Assembly (NCBI GenBank): GCA_024349245.1
Contig: JALDNG010000007.1
Span: forward strand, 861,001 to 925,000
Length of the DNA stretch: 64,000 bases
Source: Neodontobutis hainanensis
Taxonomy: Eukaryota; Chordata; Actinopteri; Gobiiformes; Odontobutidae
Reading direction: 5' to 3'
The position numbers were made by a program, and so were the translations under genes. How positions within the stretch are numbered: the first letter of the stretch is position 1; each line of letters begins with the position of its first letter. Below are positions 1 to 15,270 of this stretch, one piece after another. The notes under the pieces were generated by a model. That model was not told where the DNA came from. It saw nothing but the letters and a program-made list of their open reading frames with translations, and searched no databases.

Positions 1-102
1 ATCACAGTTATTGGACGAAGACTTGGCCGCTTAATTGCCGGAAAGATTTCATTCTGTCTGTCCCTAAAAGTTAGAGAATTATGGGAGCAGATTGAATTAT
101 TG

Positions 103-288
103 CTAGAGCACATTTGTCATCCCTGGTTCCGTGCCCAAAATCTGCCAGACCATATGATGGGCTTTTTTTATTTGGTTCACTTCCTCTACAAACAGAGACA
201 TTAATCGACGCTCAATGTCCTGATACTGTGTGTAGCATTCTTTCTCGCACTCATAGTTGCATGTGATAAAGCGAAACAGTTCATACAC
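103..288 (-). other. Possible coding fragment at the left edge (unrecognised)
   Basis: An open stretch of about 61 codons with protein-like composition (motifs ECEKECYTQYQDIERR and FVEEVNQIKKAHHMVW) that ends at a TAG near position 103. In frame it is closed upstream by TGA, and its first codon is GTG, so it would need a splice acceptor close to position 290. The AGs there have no clear pyrimidine tract. It could be the last exon of a minus-strand gene, a decayed element or chance. I do not recognise the family. Confidence 0.2.
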
Positions 289-763
289 TCACACTCACGC
301 CATATAAACATAAACATTGCATAAATTTCTATTTGTTGTGTCCTGTCAAGATGTTATTTTAGGCCTCTGAGAATTATCCTAAGACGATGTAGTTGAATAA
401 GATAAAAAAAAAAAAAAAGAAAAATAAATAAACATGCATTTTCGGAAGGATTCTCTGCCTACCTGACAAGCAGTAATAAGCGTAAACAACTAAGCCTAAT
501 AATAGGATAATACTCCGTCTCAGTGATAGTGCCTGCAGGTAACATGCAGACACACGAGTAACAATAGAGCCTCCTCCACAGCCTGTCAAAAGTGACTCTA
601 TATCAGTGACCCCCCCAGGCAGCTTACCAACCATGACCTGTTGCCTTCTCAAGACTTGTAATCCTCATTTGTACATATTTGCTACCAGGCAAAGGCACTG
701 TGATAATGTAGTTACACTAATATTTAAGTCAGACCCTGATGTATTCAGAAATAACATGGTTCA

Positions 764-805
764 AACAACAACAACACACACACACACACAGACACACACA
801 CACAC
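764..805. repeat. (CA)n microsatellite
   Basis: CAA triplets run into an imperfect CA dinucleotide tract broken once by GACA. Short open frames across it are artefacts of the repeat. Confidence 0.9.
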
Positions 806-3800
806 GTCTAAAAACATTTGAAGCATTTAATCAAAAATGACCCGAAGATACAATTATCACCGGGAAAAAAAAGCACTCTAATGCTTATTTCACAAGTTAT
901 CATGGATGAAGACGCACTGTACAGGGCAGGCTGTGTTGATCTCTATCCAAATTTAGAACATTAAGAACATTTCACATTTATTGCAAACTGTGAAAAAGAC
1001 AACATGGTCTATTTATAGTGAGGCACTGAATTGAAATGATTTCTGCACATATTTGCTGTTTAAATATCTACCTGTAAGAATCTGGCTGGTCCAGCTGGCA
1101 CGGGCAGCAAATCATACAAGAGGCTCCCTCTTAGCTTGCACTTCACACATTATGCCATGTACCCTTCTCTCCTACAAGGACATTTTTTCCTCCATCTGTC
1201 AAAATTCACAGTAATTACACAGATATGTGCGAAAGACTCGAGGGAAAAACAGATGCATATTTTGCCATCAGAAATAATTTATCAGGACTTAACAACTAAA
1301 TGTATATCATAAAACATGTCTCCACTGACTTATTTATCATAGCCAAAAACTAAAAGGCACTTTTTTCTCAAATAAATATTAGTATTAATCATTTATCAGT
1401 AATGATTGAAGTTAACATTTGTAGGTGAAAAATTGGAATTTCAGATCTTTTTGCAGAAATAACTAATATTAAATTCCCTTTTTTCTACTACAAGTGCACG
1501 CAATAATCCAAGTATTTCAGAATGAAGTCTGGGTAGGTGTTGTCTTACACCACAGAGATCCATTGGGCCATTATTTAGAGGGGCATGTGATGGCCCAGGG
1601 AGCAGGCTGAAGGCGTGGGGAGATTGAGCCTTGATTCTCTTGAGATTAACCTCCCACTGCCTGCTGTGATCACAGCAAAATGGCCCACTGGGACCACACC
1701 TCATGGCCTGGCTCAGTCTAAAAAATGAAGTTTGTCACTGTGCCTGCTCAGCAAGTAACTGCACAGGTAAGAGAGCTCCTTCCTCCTTCTTGCATTAAGC
1801 ACATTTTCAGGTGTAACAATTTTCCTTTTTGAGACTTCTTATGGCAATATATAAACAATGGTAAATGTTGTTTTTTTTGCAGATGACAGCCTAGAACAAA
1901 GACAGAGGAAGACCAGCCTCTCTGAGGATACAAACTACTGGCTTACCTTTGAGTGAACTCTGCTGAGGCTGAGAATCAGAGAGAAGTCTAATGTTGCTCA
2001 CTACAGTTACTGGGCTCTGTTAGCTGATGACACCACAAAGGGCGAGAGTGAATTAGGGAGAGGTATGGAGAGAAGTGAAGCCCCTGTGTGAGTTTACAAG
2101 TTCATGCTTTATCCCTGACCCACCAGCAAACAGTGTCGTCCATACGGCTGCCTATTAATACACCCGCTGCTTTATCCTCTGGCTTCATCTCATCTAGCAG
2201 CATGCATGCAGAACCCACAATGTTTCATTAAATGGCCAACTGTACTCAGTGCTCGACCCATCGATCTCAAATCCCTGTTTAAGAAGCAAAAACACCCAAA
2301 CTCATTTGGTAATTAACAGGTATCTGTGTTGTGATTAATGAACGGCAATGGCTTAGCAATCATCGACTGTGGCTTAGAGCAAGGTTGAAAGATCAATGTA
2401 AAAAAAAGGTTGAAATTGTTGAAACAAAGATAAAAAGGGAAGGTTCAATTAAAATTAAGGTAGTCTTTTACATTAAATAATTTTAATGTAAGACAAAAAA
2501 GTTTTTAAATTAGATTTTTGTAGTTTATAATAAATGTGTGTCTAGCAAATTTACATATAATCATACAAAACCATAAGATGCACTTTCAGAGGCAGAATAG
2601 CAAAAAAGAAGCAGAGAGAGGACCGTGTAAGGTTTGAGGATGAGGTACATCCTGGTTGAGTGTAGGTCAAGGGTCAGTCAGTCAGTAATTCAACTGGTCC
2701 AAAAAGAAGAGGCCACCCTAGAAAATATAAAGGAGTGTCACCTGTGGGTCATCATACATGAGCAAGCCATCATTAATAACAGCCCATCCATCAAATAGTC
2801 ACAGGAAGCCTAAAAATGTATTGTTCTCAATGCACACCGCAGTGGCAGGTCTGTCAGAAGGACACTGTCTTTTGAGTGTTTCATTGGCACAGATGGTGAC
2901 TGGAATGTGTTCACAAGATAACAATATATAATACAATATTAAGTAATGGAAATCTGAAATCTTATGTGCATTTTTGTGACAGCCGAACCTTGAGCAACTT
3001 TAGTAATAATGTTGCTTCTAAAGCTAGTCCAAACATGATCAAGATCTAACAGTTGTATCTAACATTATTTTGACATATTTAAGTAATATGCAAAGAAAGT
3101 GCCAACAAAGCTTAGTGTGTTCTTAAGTGCTTTGCGCAGTGCAGGCTGCTCACTACCTCCAAACCTACCTATTTTTAACGCAGCCTTCCTCCCACACAGG
3201 AGTGAAGTGTGAAGTGGCTCATAAATCCACACTTGAAGAAGCGGTCAAAGGAGAGTCACATGTAAATACAAACACATATTCTTGGCCATACAAGGTAGCC
3301 AAACAAAAAGTGAGCTCTGAAGAGGCAGCAGATCAAGAGGAATCACAGTGGAATATCAAACACACGTTTACATAATTACATAATCACATTAATACTCTCT
3401 TTCTTTTAAATTGTGCAGACATGCAATATAATTTCACATTTAATCAAATTAGACCCTGACAGAAGTTGAGGCAAATGTGGATATTATTTAATCCAAAAAA
3501 TACCTTAACTGTCTTGTGCCCTTTTGACTTCAGGTTCAAGGTTAATTAGATGTTAAATTTGATGTTGCACCTGGACTATTACTCAGGTGCAACACTGTAT
3601 AATGGGAAAAGGGGGATGAGTTGATTGACTCTTCAATTATTCTTGTTTATTTGGCCACAAAAGAACAATTCTCACAAAAACTCCTGAACTCTTGTTTGTT
3701 TGTCTTTGCAGTGCAGTTTCGAGCCCTGTGAAGCCACAGCTAACAGTAAGATGGTTCACAGTCTGATTGAAGCTTGAGGGGGTGAGGGAATTAGTAGCTG

Positions 3801-6800
3801 CCTAGGGAACCATTTCTGCATTTCTCTCAACAGTGAAGACTTCTTTGAGCGTGCCATGCTAGCGAACACAGCCGTGCTCATGGTAAGCTTATTAGTCACC
3901 CTGGATGTGATCTTGCTAGCTTAGGCTTTTAACACTTTCTAGTGGTAGCTTTACACACATACACCTACTCACTGTCATGAAAGCATTTTTGCAAATGCTA
4001 AAAAGGAGTAACTACCACCACCACAAAAGGTGAGCCACTCACTCCGATCCCAACCTCTGGCCGAGCTATGCCAGAGGCAGAAGGAAAAAAAAAAAAGAAC
4101 AAGCGTTGTGACTGCTGGGAATACAAATCTGTCAAACAGTGCAAATTACAACACTAGACTCATATCCATAATTAGACTGTCAAGCATGTCAAATACCAAA
4201 AATTATAGATCTACTATGTTACCACAGAGCATACGCTACTTAGACCAGTGGTGAGTCTAATGACTTCACAAAGTCAAGGCACTATTTGGATTCTCAAAGA
4301 AAAGAGCAACTAATCCAAATATCTTTTTTATATTTAAATCCAATAAAACTATTATTGTGCAAGTAGACATTTCAGTGATTTCATTTTTGTTAGTTGTACA
4401 GCGTCCATAACAGCACACTATTAAACATTTAACACTTCGATGAAGAGGCATCATGCAGCAGACACAATTCTGAAGACGAGGCTGCCATGAAGGGAGTTTA
4501 GTTGTAAGCACTTTGACACCCATTTCTATTTGGCCATCGGAGCTGTTAAAGGTGTCAGGGCTGTTCACAGGCACTGTGTGTTTCACCAGCCAAGATGGCT
4601 TCCACATTTTTTTTATCATGATTAATTATGGTTTCTGATGGTAGTACAGTGAGAAAGTGTCAATTATTCCCACATTTTCTTGTGCCCTCCGTTCAGTCAC
4701 TGTTGTGTAGGAAGATGCTATTGACGCCATCAATGGATGGCGACCAAAAGGCATCTACATGGGGTGGCAAACTGTAGAGCCTATTAAGGGGTGCTATTGG
4801 TGGTGGTGGGGTGCTTGGCGTGTGGGCTGAACCTAGTCCAGACTGCCAGTTGACAGGGCCGGATTTTCCAGTATGGAAGACTCTTGTTTCAGTGGGCGAT
4901 GCTGGGTGTTGGGAGACTGGGAGAAAGGACAGCCCAGGGCTTGGAAGCTTGAAACCGAATATTTCAAACAGACATGCACCGTCTGTGTTCCAGTGTCACC
5001 AGCCCACCCGTCTGACAATCAGGGCCATGTCATCACATGGGCTCTGAGTAATTCAGGGAGGACTCTTATCACCTTACAAGATGTGGTAATAACAGACGTC
5101 AGAGGACTCAGAAATATAAAGATAATACAGCCTACATTCTAAAGAGAAACATGTACAGCATAAAAAGCAAATGCAACCACAATGTGTGGTTAGCTTAACA
5201 ACATCTACATCGTGTTCTGAAATGCTGACATTGTGCATGCAGAACTGAAAATCCTTAGTTTGAGAAGTGCTAAAATAGAATAATTCATCTGACACCAGAT
5301 TTTATGTATGTTGATATATTTAGGCTGTCAAAGAGGACATCACACAGAATGGTACTCGTATCACAATGCAGGGACTGTTATCAGAGAAGGTACAGGTTTA
5401 TGGTTCAAGGGCTCGTCCATTCATAGAGAACAAGCTCAGCCTCTCTGCCTGACACACTGATAAAGACGGCACAAATAAAACAGCTCGGCAGCTCCATCTT
5501 TGCCTCTCCCCAAGGGAATAATATATCATCCATCTGAATGAGGCACATATTGAACCATTTCCAGCGTCAATGATTCATTTGAATAAATCAGTCTTTATTT
5601 TTCCAAATTGAACTGATACTGCAATAAGAAAAAAAAAACTGCAGTAACATTGTTAGATAGAAAGAAGGACAGGTGTTGAGGCGTTCTATAAGACTAATCC
5701 TAATCCCCTTTCAAGCAACAATTAATGACTGCAGCAATAATCTTAGCATATATCCTGTTGCAATTTCTTCTTGAGTGTCAGCCATAACCTTTCTAACTCA
5801 CATTTACCAAATCCAAAGAGATATGTTGCTGCAAACAGATAGGATCTTATCCTGGATTTGCATAGATAAATGCACAGCAATAATTCAGTGGGAGCAGAGG
5901 ACAGATGCAATTTGACCCCAGATTTATTGTCTGGCTATCTTAAATCTGACAAGCAATACTGATAAGTCAAGCACAAGAGCTTCATTCTGAAATACTAATT
6001 ATCTACACATGATCTGTGTTTTCTTGTCACTTATCCTAATCAAAAATAACTATTTCCTTAATATTTTAAGGAAATATATTTACAGAAGCTCCCCACACAA
6101 AACTTGAAATGTCTTGTACACAAAGCTACACATGCACATGATCAGCCTATCGGCAAAAATGAAAAATCAGGAGCTTGTGCCTTCTGCATTGAAAGGGTTA
6201 TATCCGCATTCAAGCTAAGAGACATACTCTAACATACACAGACACAAATCCTGTTGAGCTGAGCCGAGCACAGATACCCTCCAAGGCACAATTAGGATTT
6301 CATGGGGGGAAGAAATCTACATTCCTGCACACATGAAAAAAGTCCTTTCTCCCTCCCCACAACAATATCAACTTTTTACTCAAGGAAAAACCTGGAGCAC
6401 CATTCAATAGGATTTGGACAAAGAAATAAAAAAACAAAGCCAGAAAAAAAATCTAAATTTAAGCTGTGGTTGTAAAAGAAAAAAATACTATGGTTGATGG
6501 AAATCCAAGCTTAAGCCTCCAAGTTCCAATCAATTTCTGTTATTCTTTGCAATATGAATAGTAACCACTCATAGTCTATTTGAAGTGGCTGCCTGTGTGC
6601 AGCTCTGCTACACTCAACATTTTGTATGGCCACCCCAATCTAGGATTTTAACACCTGTCAGACATTTAGTCCGAATGCTAGAGGTCAAGTACAGAAGCTG
6701 TGGCCGGTTTCAGCGGGTTTCAGCGGGTTTCTTTTATATAAGTCCATTGACCTACGAGCTACATTACAAGAGAAAGCAAATGTAAGGACCAGCTGCACTG

Positions 6801-7149
6801 AGACCAACTACCTGCTTGTTGCACTAAGTAGTGTATTTACATCCTAGAAGTGGATGCTATTTTGAATGTGCAAACATTGTTATACAATATTTTTACAAGC
6901 ACACTTTTATTTTCTCACAAACCATATACATGGCTTTTAGAACAAACCTATTCACAAATAACAGACAAATATACACTTTAAAACAATAATTCATTGGTTT
7001 AAGGAAATAACACTTTTCAGAAAGGCACCAAGCTTACAAATAATATATATTTGTTTTTTAGACTGAAATAACAGTACAAACTTATACATTCATGGGCGCT
7101 TTAAATAAAATATAATATTTTTCTCTGCATTTCATCAATTCAGGACTTG
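806..7149. other. Non-coding stretch, no gene seen
   Basis: AT-rich single-copy-looking DNA. The few open frames are short, have no family signature and no convincing splice pairing. A small tandem duplication of a TTTCAGCGGG unit lies near 6706-6731. Regulatory DNA is possible but cannot be shown from one sequence. Confidence 0.5.
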
Positions 7150-8640
7150 TACACTCAAAAAAGACCAGCACAATTTATATCACACAAATTACAAATTCTC
7201 ATATTTCTTTCCAGACCTTTGTACCGAACAATAACTTTAGGAATTCTAGAGTAAAATTTTTTAAACCAAATCTGTTTTTTATACAACATACAATTTTCTT
7301 CACAAAATGTACTTAATCTTTCATGTAATACATTACAAAATAATTTACCTGAACAACTCAAAAGCATAACCCCTGTAATTATTACAATCTCCCACATCTT
7401 CTTTTTTCTTATATATTGCACTGATTAAATCCATCAGCCATTCCTCAGGGATAACATCCAAAGTCCAAAATCATATTGAATAAAAATATAGATATGGGCC
7501 AAACAATCTCTGCTGTGCTCTTAATGTACTTGTTGATCACGCTATTACCCTGCAACTTTTCCTGTATTTGATTTCTGTATTGTCTTTTTGATGTCATCTT
7601 AAGTAAAATAATAATTTTAGACACTATCAACGTCCATCATGTCTTCATCAGAGTCTACCTCACTGAATCTGTGTGTTCAGCTGATTCTTTAAAATGATCC
7701 TAGAGGGCCTCAATGGGAATTGGGTAATGCTCTTTCTTTTTATCGGATTGATTCTTCCAGTATAGCTTTGGGCTTTTAGATTTTAGACCAGAGAGCTCTC
7801 TATTAAATTTCTTTAAGTGGTCTCCTCTGGTTTTATTCAAAATTCTCCTGTATTTCTGACTCTTAACTCTTAAATATTCAGAGCTTGCCACAGTCCTTTG
7901 TTAAAAATGCATTCATTTAGCTCTACAATATTATCTTTTTGTAAACATTCCCTGTTAATCCAGGCTGCTTTCTTTTGTCTTTGTCTGAAATGTGATTATT
8001 GCACTGTTAATCATGATTAACAATTTTCTGACCTATATTTTCTATAAACACATGCATTCTACCATTATCCCATTTACCAATTTGTACTTTTTCATGTGCA
8101 TGCCCTGGAGAATCTGACTGGTCTGCTGAAAAAAGACCAAAAATGTTTGTCAGAAAGCAGCAGGTCAAAGTCATGTACATAGAAATGTTTTACTTTACTT
8201 AAAATAATTGGTGACCTAATCATATAATCAATTAAACTGTTGTCAACTGTGGTTGCTTTCCCTGCATTCTTATCACTACCACAGCTCCCATTCAATACAC
8301 AAATAGAAAGATTTTTACTCATTTCTAGCAATGCTCTCACATAATTCCCATAATCTCTATATACATCCCTCGACTTGTTCTGTAATGAGATTTTAAACAT
8401 TTTTAACTGACCTGACACACCTATGTCACTTTGACTGTAGTCACCTGCATCTTCAATTCAAACAAAGTTCTCGCTTTCTTCAGTATGTGCAGTCATATCA
8501 GCACAGATCAAGACTTAGTTACTCTCTGCACTGTTTTGAAGAATAATCTGTGCTGGCTCATCAAACATACTGATGTTGGAATATCTGGTTTTTAAGGGAG
8601 GGATGTAAATTGCCAAAAACATTAAAGCCTTATCATATAA
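7150..8640 (-). mobile_element. Decayed non-LTR retrotransposon (LINE) fragment
   Basis: Read on the minus strand, pieces of a LINE ORF2 occur in the right order but in shifting frames. First come relics of an endonuclease start (IPP, then CADMTAHTEESENFV, 8640-8450). Then comes the endonuclease end, with LNGSCGSDKNAGK, a SLIDYMI core and HDFDLLLSD (8418-8092). A linker follows (7891-7700), then reverse-transcriptase start motifs (IFLFNMILDFGCYP at 7500-7445 and LLSCSGKLFCNVLHERL at 7370-7310). No YxDD catalytic core follows, so the copy is cut off at its 3' side. Frames are broken by stops and indels. The clade was not determined. Confidence 0.6.
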
Positions 8641-8649
8641 AATCATGCA

Positions 8650-11600
8650 TATGTACACCTACATGTAACTTCCACTTCATATTTCCCACCTGGAGCAGAA
8701 CTGTGCAGACTCATGGGTCAGAAAGGGTGTAGGGCTACGCAGTTTTATGTCTAGCTTGATTTTTAAAAACATTTCAGCCCTCATTTTGTCGACCTGCAAG
8801 CTTTATTATTGAGGCCTGAGGATCTAATAGAGAAATGCAGTAGGTTAGTTAATTAGGAGGAGTGTTAGGTAGAACTCTACAAATATAAGATCCTATTTTA
8901 AAAAATATTATCACTAATAAAAGTAGGCCGGACTAACATTATGTTAAATACCATAATGTCAGTGAATCAGACCAAGGCTTCAGCTACAATACATGGTTCC
9001 AAACTTACTGTTCAACTGATGCAATCAGGCAAAAGACACAGCCTTAAGCACATTGTTAGAGCATTATGCCAAGAAAGGACATTAGCAACACTTGATCAAG
9101 ACCTTTTAGCTGCCCAGTCTGTGAAGTGGTGTCCTGAGAAAAGCACATTGCTACTGTCACTTCTGATACTCAGATTTGTGTCACATTTAAAGAAAAGGTT
9201 AAGCACATCGCCTGTGTGTGAATGGCCACATCTACAGTCAGGCATTAACTTGGCACTGAGATAAATCATGCTATCAGAGTGCTTCAGTTTTCTCATTATC
9301 CATACCTCTCCTGACATTCACAGAAAGAAACAAAGCATCCTGCCAACACCTACTCTGTGAGAGAGCTCTTTCAGTTCAGCTCAAAAGCTGAGAGCTCTAA
9401 ACCTCCACACCACAGTGTGGGCAGTTCTGGCAGCGCCAAGTGCCTAAGAACTGACTGTGTGCAACAGTTGGACTAATAACAACAAAAAAACATTAAAGAA
9501 ATGCACAGCAGGGACAGCCACGGCTTCACAGCTGAGAAGCAGGTTGACTCCTGCCCACCACTCTTTCTTCAAAGAAGATGTCCACAATAGAGCTCAGGTC
9601 TTATAGTCATGAGGGGCGGAGAGCTCCCAGCTTCAGCCACTTGAGGGTAAACCAAATCACTTTAATATGTTAAGAAGATTAAGCTGGATAAATGTCTAGA
9701 TACATTTTTTGAAAAGCCACATAAATCTCTAGTGTTTTTATTTGGGGAGGGGTGGTGTGTGAGTCAGCTGAGACGATCAACACAAACCCACCAAAATGCA
9801 ATGCTACTGGCTAAAGAAAATTGGGCTTATTTGAGATTTTGTTTTTTAAGCTTCTTGAATCTAAGACTATCCCACAATTTCTTATTATTTTTAAAACCAA
9901 CCTTTAGGACAACAAAGTATGAAAAACAACACTGGTCACATTTGATCTTCTCTCTCGACTTTACCTCAGCTGCTTATCCTACTTAAGGTGATATTATAGC
10001 CTTAATAATGCAGGTCAACACTTTTTCTGTGGGTCGGTGAAAAGTAAAAATACAGACAGAATTTATAGAAAATAAAACAGGTTTAAATTTTGAAGGCCTC
10101 AAAAATGAAGTAATAATGAAATACTTTTTGACATCTTTAGGTCAGGGGAAACAAGAGGAAGCAGTAAATTGAACCCGGCGGATTTTCTCACAATGTTGAT
10201 AGCCATTTTAATCTTTAAAATTGGCAATTTGAAGATGTCCGCCTGTCTACAAATGTGAGTGTAAAAATGGAGAAATGGAACAAATAATGTAAAGGGATTA
10301 ACAAATAATTTGCATAACATTTCTTTCCTATTCCAAACTACAAGATGAAAAATGACAAGGAAAGCATTTTTCTCACCATGTTCTTACATCCATGAATGGA
10401 CCTCAATGTGGTTATCATTAGCAGCGTTTTTGTAATGTTGAAACCAGCAAAAAAAGCAAACTTTATTGACAAGGTAAGATGAAACATTTGCCAAAGAAAC
10501 TTATATATAGTATCTTTTGAAATACACTTAATTTGCCTGTGCCAAACGCGTATTAACCTGTTTTTCTTACACTGTCTCTTCCTGCAGACTTAAGACAATA
10601 AAACCAGAGAGGAGATGAGAGGATGGCATTATGGAGAGTTAAGCATTATGAGTAGCCCTGAAGCTGTTCTTAAAGAAGGTGAATCAGAGGATTGGGACAG
10701 AACTGGAACTAAACCCTGTGCCGGACCACAAATGTGAAGCACAAAACATTTTGGGCACAATGCCACTAAGCCAGTCATCTGGGTGTAAAGTAAACTTCAC
10801 TTTTCATATCTTTTAACTTTGTGATGGGTTTAAAAGAAAAGAAGCTTTCAATTAAAGTTACCTCTAGTCTAGCAGTAATCCACAGAGCGTTCCATGAAGA
10901 TTTATGAAGCTTGCACTCAACTTTCACATAATGTAAGAAAGGACAAAGAAAAAGAAGAGTTGCTTAGATTTAGTTTTTGTCTGGGGTCAAAATATTCTCC
11001 TGCAGGACAAATTACGTCTTAGTAATGTGCCAGAGTGCAACCAAGTCATCTTCAGGTTACAATGATTCCCAGGCAAATGTTAGGTTTCGGTGCCTCCTAT
11101 AAATAGAAATTTAATTTGGTATGTTTGTTTAAGTATCCACCGCAGCAGATGCACTTCCCATGCAGATTATGAATCTCTTGTTTGAACAGATCTTGCCATC
11201 AATGTATATGGAATGATGTGAATAATGAATAATAAACAGAAGCCAGCGGATGAGGTGGTATTTTCATTAAAGACCTGCTACAGTCTCTGCCTTTTTACTA
11301 AACCTTTCTCAAATTTAGTTAAAAGTATGAAGAAAAATGACAGTAACAATAATGTCAATAATGTTATTCAAAATAATCCAAGGTTTTTAGATTTTGTCTA
11401 GTTGACAATATTTAGTTAACTGCATTTTAAAATGGTCACACTGTGATTTTATTTATCAAAGGATTTTTTAAATTTATTTATTTATTGAATAGTGAGTTCT
11501 AAGGAGATTTAGCTGTAATTCTCAGAGCTGGTGTAAATCTGCAGAGAAAAATAAATAAATCATTATTATCTTGCTGCTTGCATTGAAATCTGACCATTGT

Positions 11601-14600
11601 CATCTGTACAAGAATCCAGCAGCTTCCGTAATCTGTTCTTACCTTCTAGATTTCCATGCTAATTGAAATAATATTTATTTATGTCTGCCTGGACTGTTGG
11701 ACAAAATGTTATGGTAAAAGACATGTCATGACAATGCTGACCCAAATAATTTGACATTAGAACTTACAATGTATGCATATTGACAAGGAAGATTCCTGTT
11801 TGTGCTCTGATTTGTCTTAGACATGCAGCGCTAGAGGCAAATAATTCTGTGTAGAAAGGTGGCTTAGCTTGTCTCCTCATGCCACTCAATACGCGTTATC
11901 CATCTAGAGGCCCCTGAAGCAGATACAAATCGTCACTGTGTCTGAATCACAAATGTTGTGTAGTAATGGCCACTGACTCAATGGAGAAGGACATGGGTCA
12001 TCTTAACGGGGTGTTGAAATGAAAAAGAGGAACATTATCTGAGGAATAAAAGTCCCTGAATGTCAGACAACAAGCTGCTTTTATCCCATAGAGCCAACAA
12101 CACCCACCTGCTGACAGTGAATATGCATTTAGATGGATATTACAGTATACACTTAACTTGTTGACCCTGAGTGCCAAAATAAGACTCAACAGAGTGTCTG
12201 CCGTGTATCTTGACTTCTCCCTGAATGAAGGCCATCACTATGTCAATCAAAATGAAAACCAATAAGGAATCCAGCCTGGGTGGACAAGTAGGCCTTCCTG
12301 GGAATGACAGGGTCTGCTGGAGAGGAACCCCACCCTCGCGTTCTCTGCCAATGCCAACACCGAGGAGAGTGGGCAGCACTGAGACGGCAGCCTGCCGTGG
12401 GCACTGCCAGGCTTAAAGCTGCCCTGTCGTCATCAGAGGCTTGCAGAAAAGAACGCTGAGATTCACCAAAAAAAGAGGAGGGGGATCGTTGCATTTAAAT
12501 CCTCTCTGTACGCCCCCACATGTTTTAGCAGAGCATAAAAATCATTCACAGAGAGAGAGAAAGCAAAGAAGAAAAAGATATAGGGAAATAGAGAGGAAAC
12601 AGCTATTAGCAGCAGTATGCAAGCTCAAGAGATCATAGTGAGGCAGCTCTAATCGCAGTAATGGTTTAAACCCTCATTCCATCCACCAGATGCAAGAAAT
12701 GCTACCCAAAAACAAGGCTTTGAAATCCCCATGTCTAAGAATATGCCCTGTGGCTACGATCCTTACTGAAAAAAGAAAACAACACAACTCTAAAACTGCC
12801 TTTACTTTTGAAGTTAGACTAGAGGCATGCATTTACACCCATCTTTTGCTTCCATAATATTTCATTTGAAATACACAGTGGTGCTTGATAAAATGTTTCT
12901 GATCTTAAGAAAATCCCACAAAAAATGCAAGTATTAATATAAACACAGGTAAGTTTACTAGATAACCCAGCCAGGGTTTAAAATAACTGTGAACTTATTA
13001 ACTCGTTTAGAAATGTGTGGTTGGTGCCAGGAACTTCTGAACGGTCACATAAACTATGAACACAAAGGTGCTCCTCTTTAAAACATATTCTTCTTTTCTG
13101 TGTCTAGTTTTATCTGACTATTATTAAAACAATTAAAATAGACATTTATATGAAATAATATAACTAATAAAGTATTATCCGAAAGTTTTTTGTTTCACCA
13201 GGCTTGCTGTGTCTATACTTAAGTGTACATAATGCATGTCAAATGAGCACATGGATGTAAAATAATAAATAAATTAGGTTATACATCAACAATATTTTCA
13301 ACTCTGCTCTGAATTATTCATTTATTTTGTGTTTAAAAATTCAAAATTGAATTGAAAGAAGATTATCTTTATGTACAAACTGTATATTTTACAAGTGTTT
13401 TGTTGGCAACCCTAAATGAGGAGGTCATTATCTATCTCTGCACTTTCAGAAGTTCAGAGGTTAACGTATTCTTAAAACTCAAGTCTCCTCATTAACATTC
13501 AGTCTTTCTGAAATCATTTACTTTCATTATTTAGGAACATGTTTTCCACTGACGTATATAGACTTACTCGATATGTGTAAGTCTAACACTCACATCATGT
13601 TGCAGCAGTTTAATACAGAAGCAATGCTAGTACATGTCGGTTAATGCCTTTGAGGCTATTATGTGTAGAACTACTAAAACTGATGTATTTATAAGCAAGC
13701 AATATCAGCTACTGTCAACATAAGCCCAAGCAGTATACAGTCAGTATACAGAGGTTTGGAAAAAGCCGTTGCTTTTAATTCATGAACACCACTGTAGAAG
13801 TGGTTTATGGAATGACAGCCCATTGTGCTCTGTTACTCAGCAGGCATGCATCCCATCCCAGTAATAAAGTGGGAGTAGCAGTGGGTGGATATGAGCTTGA
13901 GTGGCCACTATTCTGTATTTATGCTACTGAATACAAGCACTGAGTAGCAGAGGATAGCTGCAGCGCTGGTAAGATGGCACTGTGAAAGGAAGTGCGGTGG
14001 ACCAGCAGACCAACCACAGAATCTCAGCCTCTTGATCTTCAATAATAGCTGTTTGTTTAAGTGTCAGAACAAAGGGAGAAATACATTTCAAAGCCAAGTA
14101 AATAAAGTTTGTATTGATTTAATCCAATGTGTAATCCGTTTTGCTGTCTGACACTGATTCTGGCAATAAAAGAGAATCATGTAAGACAGCATTACAGATA
14201 ATACGACCATAGATCAAATGGAGTTTGGGCAAGAGAAGGGCAATAGATCATGTTCAAGCTAGACTGCTTAGCTCTGGAATTCATAACAGGACTCCTAAAT
14301 CGAGGTGGCTTCCCATTTAAGTTTTCATTTTACAGATACAGGGTCTGGTGTTTGCTTGACAAAATCTCACTGTCAGTTCAACAGGGGTTCTGAGACATGA
14401 GAACTGTAGCTCTCCCAATCTGTTGCTGAACAAAGAAGCCACACAGAGAGCAAGCCACTGAATGATACACTTGTAAGTAAATTAATTAAACACTAGTTTT
14501 AGTTTATGAGTATCACATTTTAATATTTAGTTTGATAATCTATATTATCTGTAGGGTCCTCATGACAGCAAGAAAGTATTTATCATAATATTGTGTATTT

Positions 14601-15120
14601 TTATATATCCAAAATGTAAAATTAAATGTTAGGATGGCTTAGGACATTTAATCAGTTTAATCCAAAGCATCTGCAAAAACAATAAGTCTTTATATTTGAC
14701 CATATTTTTTAAATGTGGATGTGTGTCTAAACTAAGTCTACCAGATATATGTGTAATACAGATTTAACACAGAGAAAAATGCACTGTCATCAACAGCTTT
14801 CAAATAATAGTAAAAATGTTATCTCTGACTAGAAATGCTCTAAAACAACACAGAACTCCTTTAAATAAAAAGCCAATAAAACAATATTTACTCTTCACAA
14901 TGGGTTACACTATCTGAGGCTTTCCATGAGACATTAAACCTGTGCACGGTGTATATTATGAAACCCTAGCACCACCCTCTGGTCACACTGGTACATAACT
15001 TTATCTACATTCTAAAGTAGGGTATAGTGTCCAGGTTTTTACAGTTTTGCTAAAGTATTTGCTAAAGCAACATGTGCAAAAATTTGACATTATCATCTAA
15101 ATCTGACACACTATCACCAC
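8650..15120. other. Non-coding stretch, no gene seen
   Basis: About 6.5 kb of AT-rich DNA without a supported exon. The region 12240-12440 is more GC-rich and has overlapping open frames on both strands, but none resembles a known protein. A CTCF-like core (CACCCTCTGGTCA) lies at about 14973-14985. Confidence 0.5.
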
Positions 15121-15270
15121 ATTTATAAATCAGCATTTACACACAGCTGTGAAAATTTCTATAGAATTATTTAATTTCTACTAAAGATAGGATTAAAAAC
15201 ATTTACAGTGTGTGGTAAATATAACTGAAATGCAGTTACAAAAACAAAAATGCTTATTTACAAACCACAT

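Noticed and set aside
12140..12638. Cluster of open frames on both strands
   Set aside because: Frames overlap on opposite strands without any family motif or splice support.
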